This document shows, piece after piece, positions 55,542-64,000 of a stretch of DNA of 64,000 bases. The translations under genes and the position numbers were made by a program. This DNA is from Prunella strophiata (Eukaryota; Chordata; Aves; Passeriformes; Prunellidae). Where the stretch lies: positions 111,453,804-111,517,803 of the forward strand of contig JAZBQD010000030.1 in assembly GCA_036583965.1 (NCBI GenBank), in the 5' to 3' direction. Each line of letters begins with the position of its first letter. Position 1 is the first letter of the stretch. Below the pieces are notes generated by a model. That model saw only the letters and a list, made by a program, of their open reading frames with translations. It ran no database searches and had not been told where the DNA came from.

Positions 55542-57949
55542 TAATGATTTGCAATCTCTCTGTTCTGTGATTTATTTGGTATTTTTTTGTGATAGCCACA
55601 TAACAAGAAGTGCAGCTGCTGTAGACCTTTCATCCAATATTTTAAACTCCCTACGTTCCCAAAGGAATGTTAATTCTTTCCTTGGCTGCTGCTCCAGTTC
55701 TTCAATGTTATAGGATCTGTTGATCTGTCTTTTTTGATTTTTGCTTACATTTGTGCCTCTGCACATCTTGTAGAGGCATCTCCTGGGAGACATCTTCTCT
55801 TTGTTCATGTTTTAGTCTTGAAATCAGTACTTGAACGTAGCTGTATTTTACAGATTGGTTATTTTGCTATAATTAAGCCTCATGAATATGAAGATTCATG
55901 TAGTATTCCCATGGTGTCCTAGGAAGTTAGGTTTAGCTGTATGATTTCATTTCATCTCTCTGTAACCCATCATCATGTCACTTTGCTAAACTGAAGTATC
56001 ACATTGGTTCTTAGGAAATACAGAGGATGTACTTGCCAAATTTTGGTTTTATTTTTAAGCCTAAGTAGAGGGACTTCAATAATTCTTGTCTGGAGAGCTG
56101 AGACAAAACTTTGCTGGGATAGAGAGAGGGGAAAACAAGGTCAGTGAAAACCTTAAAATTATTATAGTTGAAAATTTATCATAATATTGACATTTAATAA
56201 AACCTCTAATAGTTGACAGTGTAGTTTGCTGAACAAAGCCATGAATAAAAAGTTTTGAAACTTGATCGTATTTTTAAGACTATCCTTGGTTTTCTGTGTT
56301 TTTGTTTTGGGGAAAAGCCCTATAGGTCCCTGATTTTGGACTTGTTCTCACCTTGTTCTCTTTTTCTATTTTTGCCCCATTTGTTTTGTGTTTTATCTTT
56401 TCTTTTTTTTAATTTTTTTTTTTTTTTAAGGAGTAAAAGATTTTCTGGGCAGGTACCATCTTTCATTTCATAAATTCACAGTGTTCAGTACAAAGGACAC
56501 CAATCTCAGCTTGCTTTTAGGTGTCATACATACCCTGACAACAACAGAAGTTCAAAAGTATGGCTTTAAAAGTATCTCAATATTTTCTAAATGGTGGAGT
56601 GGTTTTTACTTTACTAATTGCAGCAGAAGAATGAGTAGAAACAAATCTAAGCAGACTGGACCAAGTGCTTAAGGTGGGAGGAAAACATCTGAGTCCCAAC
56701 AGAAGTCTTGCTGGACCCTTTTTGGTGATAAATAATGAAAATTTTATATTTTGCTCTGTCACTTTGCCTTTATAATTGTTTGCTTTGCAATTTACTCTCC
56801 TTTTTATGTATTATTGATTATGAGAAGCTCTGAGTTGAAAGTTAAAGCTTTGGTTCCTTGGAAAATTAACCTCAGTCTATAGGTGGCTAAAACCTGGACC
56901 ATGGATTAAGATTTTATATTTAAACTTTTATAAATTATCTCTGTGTCCAAAGGCTGATTTTAGTTGTTTTACTGAGAATGGAATTCCTTCATTCAGGTTC
57001 TGGGACATTCTGCTTTTCCAGACAGACCCAGTGACTTCAAAATTTTACCTTCAGCAAGTGATTTTAACCATCTAAAGATATCTAGATTAAAAATAGACAT
57101 TTTTTTTTCCCTTCAATAATATTTCTGCTATAATTAGTTAAGAGATAATTATATATAGTTCTGCATAACTTGCTGATCACTTTCATAAGTTTCATCTCGT
57201 TTATATTCAGGATATAATTCTAGCTTTCAGCAAAGTGCAATTGCAGAGTACGATAGGGAGGTCTTCGTGCTAATCAGATTTACTCATCCCCTCAAAATAT
57301 AGTACAGAACATTAATTTCATGCTACTTCAAAATGTATTAGCCAAGTGGCAATCCCATTCTGAATCACAGAAAGGCTGATCTGGGAATAAAAAAGAAAAA
57401 GACCCTCACAAGAAAAGAAACCCATCCCCTCAAAAAACCCCCTAAAACCTCAAAAGATGCCAACATAATTTTCAGTTTTATGGAAAATAGGCCTTGTCTG
57501 AAAATTTGATCGTGATTTTTTTTTCCTTTATTTTTGAAGACTCATAAAATATATTAGAGAAGGAGTACTGTGATAATGGACTGTAACATTAAGTAATTGA
57601 CTTACTGTCACGAAAGTAATTAAAAACATTTATCAGCATACAAAAACTACACGGAACTTTATTAAACAGATTGCAAAAACAACCCCCAGGTCACACGGGA
57701 TCCCTCAAAATGATGTTTTCTGTGGGTCTGTTCTTGGCTTAGTCAATATTTTTTTCTAACCATCCAGAGGAAAACATGAAATGATCCTTGTCAAATTGCT
57801 CAAGGGGCTGGATGTCAGGTAGTGAAGAAATCTTGCCCTCAGAGGGTGGCACTTGATCACACACAGGACAAGCTGGGCACAAGAATTACCCTAAAAAAAA
57901 GGAGATATTATTAGCTCCTAAACAGAAATATTAGCTTCAAACTAGGTTT
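55542..57949. other. Sequence right of the gap, nothing recognised
   Basis: AT-rich unique-looking DNA with a T run at about 56410-56427. No exon or repeat family was recognised. Its link to the left flank depends on the scaffold join. Confidence 0.5.
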
Positions 57950-58259
57950 GTATCACGGTATCCCCTCTCCTTTGGGAACAACCTTAAGGGTCAAGCAGAG
58001 AGGCCAGAGCTCAGGTGTCCATTTCCTGCTCCATGTCCCAGGATAGCCCAGTGGCCAGAAGGGAGTGTGGATTTGTCATTTGGATGTCCCACCTTGAAGG
58101 GAAAGGGAGCACCCAGGGCTTGTAAATGCTCTTGGTTGAAAGGAACAACAAAAGTCATAGGGTCTGCAAAAGAAACTGAGTTTTATGAGTGAATTATACA
58201 CTTGGCATGGAAATTGGTGTGTTGGTCCCTGATCTCTTGGTATAAGCACATGCATTAAG

Positions 58260-58440
58260 GTAAAGGGAGAAGAGAGAGAAAAATATGAATTATAGAGCAG
58301 GAGAGAGAGAAAGAAAGGGAGAAAAAGAGGTCACCAATGTTAATCCAGTGTTCAGGTTTGGGTAAAGGGAAAAGTGAGAGGAAAATGTGAATTATAGAGG
58401 GGAGAGAGAGAAAGAAAAGGCTCACCAGTGTTAATCCATC
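58260..58440 (+). repeat. Diverged direct duplication of about 102 bp, GA-rich
   Basis: GTAAAGGGAGAAGAGAGAG at 58260 is repeated as GTAAAGGGAAAAGTGAGAG at 58362. Each is followed by GAATTATAGAG, a GAGAGAGAGAAAGAAA block, TCACCA and GTGTTAATCCA-like sequence. The surrounding 57.95-58.93 kb may be one interspersed repeat, possibly LTR-derived, but I could not identify it. Confidence 0.75.
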
Positions 58441-59323
58441 AGTGAACAGGGTCTTGAGATACATGTGCTCCCAGGCTTTGTGGCATTTGACAGATAAATA
58501 GTCCCTGCCTTGGGGATAAAGTTCTTGTTTTCCATGCAAATTTGTTCTCATGCACAGTCTGTTCTTCCAGGCATTTCTAGAAATGGGTTGGAGCCCTTTG
58601 GAGGTCTTTGGTGGTCTTGACCCCTCCTCCCCAAAGTCCATGCCCACTTCTCAACCTGCTCTTGCACTGTGCTGTGTTGTGCTGATCTCCAGGAGCCAAA
58701 ACAAGGATATTTGTCACAGGAAAGTGCAGCCCTAGCTCTGAATGGCCACTTCTCCATCCACACCCTCTTCTTTCCCACAGAGTGTTCTCACCAACAATCC
58801 TGCTGGGACCCATGGATGGAATGGGTCTCCCTTGGAATGTGCTCTGGGATCATGTGGGTGCAGCCTGCCCTGCACTGGTGTGCTGAGGCTATTGAACTGC
58901 CATGGGATTAAGTGAATATTAAGTAGAGTTGAGGAGAGGATAAAATTTTGCTTTTAGCTTTGGTAAGACGTGCAGCTGAATTCTGTCTTCCAGATGGGGA
59001 AGTGCTGGATCAAGTCTAGAAAATGGTCTGGGTTCTGGAAAAACTATCCCAAAGTGAAGACTCTGGGAGTTTACTCTCCAGCTTCTTACTGAACATCTGG
59101 GCAGAAATTATTTATTCCCAGCAGACATGGCTGGAAGGACTGTGGTGATACAACTGGAGCTCGTTAGCATGACAGGAGGAATAAATTCAATGTTTTCACA
59201 ATGAAAGCAATCCTTTAACAATTAGTGTTTACCTCAAGGTGCAGTGACTTGGAGAAAGATGTGCTGCAGCACAGCCAGAAATGATCAGCTTCGATCACTG
59301 GAGAAGGTTATGAGCTGTGATGA

Positions 59324-59763
59324 TGATACCTTGTGAAGGCTGACCTAGAACAGAGCTAAAGTAGGGATTTATTAAAAATCCTCCATGGATGCACCTTGGG
59401 CAGCAGCAGAGCCCAGCCAGGGCTGCACCCAAGATGAACCAAAATGGCCCCAAAATGCACGAGCGCTCCCGGGGTCTCTGCCTTGGATCAGCTCTGCTCC
59501 ATTTGCACCTTGGAGTTCATTGTCCCATTCCAGCTTTAGGTTCTCCAGTCCCACCCTGCTTGTTTTTCTCTCTTCAGCCCACGGGGTTTGTGCTCCTGGG
59601 GCTGAGATTTGGATCATTTGTCCTTGGTGCCCAGCTGGAGCAGGAATTGTTTTGTCTCCCTGCTCTGTGCACAGAGCTCACCATGCCCTGATGTGAAGCT
59701 CAGCCCCACACACTAAAGCAGCACAGAGAGTGAAAAATAGAAAAGCTCAAACCTGAGGCATCA
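59324..59763 (-). mobile_element. Solo LTR of an endogenous retrovirus, copy 2
   Basis: This is a second copy of the LTR at 2651-3112, in the same orientation. Its minus-strand 5' end is TGATGCC, its 3' end is the slightly changed GGTATCA, and it has the same AATAAA near the 3' end. Over the core (about 59384-59706) I count only a handful of substitutions against copy 1. Differences include a short deletion near 59349-59384, where copy 1 has extra bases. No internal retroviral sequence adjoins it, and no clear target-site duplication was seen. Confidence 0.7.
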
Positions 59764-60600
59764 ATGGCACAGATGATTATTTATCTTTAGAGCTGCATCT
59801 CTCTTTAAAAGCAAATGAAAAAGAATTCTGGAGTTGTGTGTGCGCTGTCCAGGGTGCTGATACAAGAGGTTTCTTCTGTCACTAAAATAAAGAAATTCTG
59901 TTCAAGAATTTTAAATATGTCAGCTTAAAATACGAAAACTGCATTGAAAATTGAATTAATGACAGCTGTGTCCCCCTCCCACACATGAACATATTTGCTT
60001 CTGGGATTGTTTTGTTAATTCAGGGATATCCCCACCCCTTCCAATCCCCTTTCCACCTTTCTCCATGGGTTGAAGTATTTAGTTCTGTGTAACCATTTGT
60101 CTATTCATTGGCCAGGCATGGCAAAATGGTGCTTAAATTGTGCAAAAAATTTAATTTCAAAATAATACCTCTGCCCTAGAGCAACCAGCATCTCAAGGGC
60201 TACTTTTGATATATTATCCATGCCAGCTGCAAAAGAAAGCTTTGTAGAGATGAGATCATCCAGTGTGTCATTTCATAATAAAAATAGTTCTTTTTGTGAT
60301 GTGCACCAGTGTTCTGGAGGGAGGGGCAGGGCTGAGACTCTTCCCTTATTCTTCTTCTCTGATGGTAAATTCTAAACTGGATTTCAGAAATGCTGCCTGC
60401 TTCTAAAAAATCCTTTTCAAACAGAGATTCCTGCATGCAAGCTGGAATTCAGGATTAACTCTGCAGAGTGTTACAGTATTCATGTGCTGTCCCATCCTGC
60501 AGCTAATTTGCCCTGTCAAAGTAATAATTTTTTCTTTTCTGAGATATTTGTGAAAAAACATTCTATTGCTGAGTTTTGACCAAACATGTCCCACACTGCT

Positions 60601-60696
60601 CATATTTGCCTTTGCACTTTGTTATTTCTCTTTGGCTTGGGAAGTGTTCATATTTGCCTTTTCACTTTGTTATTTCTCTTTGGCTTGGGAAGTCAC
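60601..60696 (+). repeat. 48-bp direct tandem duplication
   Basis: Two adjacent 48-bp units begin at 60601 and 60649 and share CATATTTGCC, CACTTTGTTATTTCTCTTTG and GCTTGGGAAGT. They differ by one internal base (TTTGCAC against TTTTCAC) and by the last three bases. Confidence 0.95.
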
Positions 60697-60897
60697 AACA
60701 TCTGAGGGCCCAGAGAAGGTCATGCTCTGTACATGTGTCAGGCTTGATTGTAATTCCATGCTTCATTCTTGCCTTTTCTTTACCCTGAGGACAGGCAGGC
60801 AGAAAGACCATATTTAATATCACAATTAACTCTCCTAAAGCAATCATGCTGAAAAAAAAAAAAAATAACAGAAAAAAGAAAAAGAATGAAAGGAAAT

Positions 60898-61190
60898 GAC
60901 AGGAAAGGAAAGGAAAAGGAAAGGAAAGGAAAAGGAAGGAAGGCAAGGACAGGAAAGGAAAGGAAAGGAAAGGAAAGGAAAGGAAAGGAAAGGAAAGGAA
61001 AGGAAAGGAAAAGGAAAGGAAAGGAAAGGAAAGGAAAGGAAAGGAAAGGAAAAGGAAAGGAAAGGAAAGGAAAGGAAAGAAAGGAAAGGAAAGGAAAAGG
61101 AAAGGAAAGGAAAGGAAAAGGAAAGGAAAGGAAAGGAAAGAAAGGAAAGAAAGGAAAGGAAAGGAAAGGAAAGGAAAGGAAAGGAAAAAG
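60898..61190 (+). repeat. Purine pentanucleotide microsatellite (AAAGG)n
   Basis: AGGAAAGGAAAGGAAA-type repeats run for about 290 bp, interrupted by AAAAGG and AAAGAAAGG variants. The tract is all purine on the + strand apart from a CAAGGACAGG interruption near 60944. Long frames on both strands are low-complexity artefacts. Confidence 0.95.
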
Positions 61191-64000
61191 GTACAGGCAA
61201 TTGTTGGTGGCAATATTTCAAAACTAAACTGCCCTGCTCTGTGAAAAGCATGTGAAGGAAGCTGCAGGAATTGCTCAGGCCATCTTTTTGCACTGAAGTA
61301 CATAATAATGCAATTTAGTTCAATCTTGTCAGCTTGAGGAGGTATTAAAGAAATCATGAATTTTTTGACAGCCCAGGGACTGATGGAACAAGTGACAATC
61401 ACTTTTTGTTCAGTGCACATCACAGGGTGCCCAGAAACTTTTGGAAATAGAAATGCAGAGATATCAGTGGATTGTGGTGCTGAAGGGAGTGGTGGCATCA
61501 CTGGGGCATAGAGTAGAAAAAAGCCTGTGAAAAAATGAAAGTGAAAGTGATTGAAAATAACCCCAAAACAATGGGGTTTTGTCGATCACCATGCACTGAC
61601 CTGAGGTTGATCTAACTGGCTTGGACAGTCAGTATTTGTGGATGCAGTTTGGAATAGCAGCAAAATTAATAAATAGATTGACTTCATAGCTGCTGAACTT
61701 TTGAACCTATAGCTTAATGGAGATATTTTCCATGTGTCACAGATGGTTACTGGTTTATTTTTGTGATTTTTAGTTTGGTTTGTTTGTTGCTGCTGTGTGG
61801 TTGGGTTTTTTGGGGTGGTTTTTTTTTTGGGTGATGATTTAAAGAATGCAGAAAATTTACCTGAAAGAATAAGGAAATGGAACATGATTGTAGCAAATTT
61901 CAGCTCTATAGTTTTGATAGAATTATTTTGAGGGTTTTTGTTTTTCCAGCTAACCATTTAGTCCAGTGATGTAATTTAGGTCCAGAACTTTACATGTTTC
62001 CTGATATTTATTAAATTCAGCATGCAAAAGTGTACTGAGATCTATTGCAAGACTTGATATGTGAAAGTAACACTTTGCATCACCTCATGTATGTAAATTA
62101 TGTTTTTTCCTTCTTTCCTGGACAGAAAGGGGCAAAGTTTAGTCACATAGACCTAAATCCATCCATCAAAACATGATAGTTGGATAAGCAGGCTTGATAT
62201 AGCATGGAGAGAGCTTAGCTCTTCTAAAAATAAAATTTAGGCTGGGGAGGGGAATAGATCACAAAGCAAAAGCAGACCTTATTCTTGTGGAATTTTCCAG
62301 CATATTTGAAATCTTTTTGGATGGGACTAGAAAGCTTTTACAGACATTTTGCAGCACCTCTGATCAGGCAGCAAAAAGCAGTTTTCCTTCCCAAGCACAC
62401 CTCCAGTGTGACACATCCCCAACACATTGCCATGGAGCTTGGAGCTGAACAGCTCCTGTGATCTGGTTACAACCCCAACAAATCTCTGCAGTGCACTAAA
62501 GAACATTTTGTGCTGCTCAGTGTTAGGAATGCATAATTAACTCTCAAAAACCTGAAAGGGCTGCACAGACTCTAAACAAAATGGATCCTCATTCAGTTGA
62601 TATTCCCTGTGCCAAACCTTTTTGTCATTGCATTACCAATTAAAAACATGAGGTCACTATGAGATGAGCTTTGCATTTGCTTGTAGACCTGAATTTAAAC
62701 TGCTGTCCTTGAACTGCCTGCAGACATACCCACATTAAGAGTTTAAATACAAGTGTAAAGTCTAGGATGGAAGTTCATGTGTGCTGATGGGGATTCAGTA
62801 GCATTGGATTTATAGGTTTAGATGACAAATCTTCTATTCTTCAGAGGACACCACTGGAATCATAACTCCATCTGATGTCGTGACATTCTTGCTAAGATAT
62901 AAACTTGGTGAGATATAAACTTGATAAGGTTTTATTGTGCTGAGGGTGGTGACAACAGCTCATAGCCCACTGAAATTTGGGGTAGTGGCCTGTGGCTCTC
63001 ATCTGCCACTGTCAGGGGACTGGCACAGAGGAGATTTTAAGATGGAAAAGGAGGAAAGGGGATGTTAAGGAAAAACAGGCAGCTGTAACAGCCAGGTGGG
63101 AGGAAGGATCCTGTGACTGCTTTGGAGTGTGCAATGGGAAGGGGATAAAGTGCATGAGGTGAAGAATTGGGTTTGAAATGCTTGGGAAGAAATATCAGGA
63201 TAGTGCAGACAGAGCAGACTCAGATAAAATGTTGGAAGTTCCTGTAGGGAATATGGCTTGGGTGTCTCTGTATTTACATGTATAGTACCAGGTCCTTTCT
63301 ATTTCACCTTTCCTGTGTCTGGGATAATGGGATCACAAATAATTTTGCCTGATGAGATTTTAATGTGAGCAGGTTTTTTGTGAGTGTTTTAACAGATCTT
63401 CCTATTTGTACTTTGGTATTTCTGGGAAGTCAACCAGATTCACTCTTGCTGACAAATACTTATATAAATTCACCCATAAATCCACAACACTCCTATTTTC
63501 TGCCATCAGTTCAGTCAGTGTGTGTTATTTACCTGATAGTCAGCCCTTTTTTTTTTCCTTCACTTAACCTTGTCTGTCTTGCTCAACTCTTTCCATATGA
63601 AATATATTTGAAAGCTGATTTATTCTGCACTGCATAGGGAGTACAAGGAGGCTCCTATTCTATGCATCATCCAGATTCTTTTTATTAAATCAGCCACATA
63701 CACCAATAATCAAAAGAAAGACAATTTTCCAATTCTGTGGGCTGCTCAGCTGAGTCCTCAACTATATAATCCAGTCTCTGTGTTCAATTTCCCAAGCACT
63801 CATTGCCTTTGAAGCTCACAATCCTTTCCCAGCTTTGCATCTTTATCTGATGTCAACCTTTCTACTTATCCACAGCCCTGTGTAAAATATGGAAGACACT
63901 TTGCCCTTTCAAATGGACTTTGTTTAGCTTGGCTGTCTCAGTGTTTCTTTAGCCACATATTTGTATTTACCCAGACGTGTCATATTTACCAGGTAAGCAT
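61191..64000. other. Intronic sequence, nothing recognised
   Basis: AT-rich unique-looking DNA. A 13-base motif, AGATATAAACTTG, occurs twice about 17 bp apart near 62895. No exon, RNA gene or repeat family was recognised up to the window edge. Confidence 0.5.

Noticed and set aside
54982..55633. Frames of about 200 codons over the gap
   Set aside because: They consist almost entirely of undetermined residues from N bases.
60662..61501. Minus-strand 279-codon frame and + strand Lys/Gly/Glu-rich frames
   Set aside because: They cross the AAAGG microsatellite; the non-repeat ends have no recognisable domain.
63985..64000. CCAGGTAAGC at the window edge as a recursive splice site or exon end
   Set aside because: The upstream pyrimidine tract is weak and no DSCAM coding frame leads into it; it cannot be judged without sequence to the right.

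Overview
This is vertebrate genomic DNA, most likely from a passerine bird. It is intron-dominated, AT-rich and CpG-poor. It carries many truncated CR1 LINE fragments whose sequence and 3' ends are avian in style, LTR fragments of a kind I associate with songbirds, and long homopolymer, microsatellite and minisatellite tracts. There is no bacterial-style gene organisation; almost every open frame is a chance frame or a frame running through a repeat.

The only gene I can support is DSCAM (Down syndrome cell adhesion molecule), on the + strand. Two coding exons are present. Exon 2 (32995-33312) encodes the mature N-terminus and Ig domain 1. Exon 3 (37841-37987) encodes the first half of Ig domain 2. 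Both have AG acceptors and GT donors, are phase 1-1, and read as one continuous DSCAM frame. Exon 1 (signal peptide) must lie left of the window. I did not see exon 4, so it is probably to the right, or possibly lost in the assembly gap. The layout is: intron 1 (partial, 1-32994), exon 2, intron 2 (33313-37840, 4.5 kb), exon 3, intron 3 (partial, 37988-64000).

Intron 1 holds a near-perfect 31-bp minisatellite of about 66 copies (3340-5375) that appears to have grown out of a CR1 fragment. It also holds an antisense LTR (2651-3112), a second probable LTR (28725-29352), several CR1 pieces, a pair of abutting perfect palindromes (20444-20506) and a 44-bp CpG burst just upstream of exon 2. Intron 3 holds a 1.1-kb pure purine tract (40988-42093), three more CR1 pieces, an AAAGG-type pentanucleotide array, a 500-N assembly gap (55042-55541) whose left flank is unusually CpG-rich, and a second copy of the first LTR (59324-59763). 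The two related LTRs lie in the same orientation on either side of exons 2-3.

I see no rRNA, tRNA, CRISPR array, operon or novel multi-gene system. The items most worth a second look are the CR1-seeded minisatellite, the CpG burst next to exon 2, the CpG-rich sequence at the gap, the LTR pair bracketing an in-frame exon cassette, and the long purine/G-quadruplex tract. CR1 and LTR family assignments come from recalled family features and were not checked by a database search.
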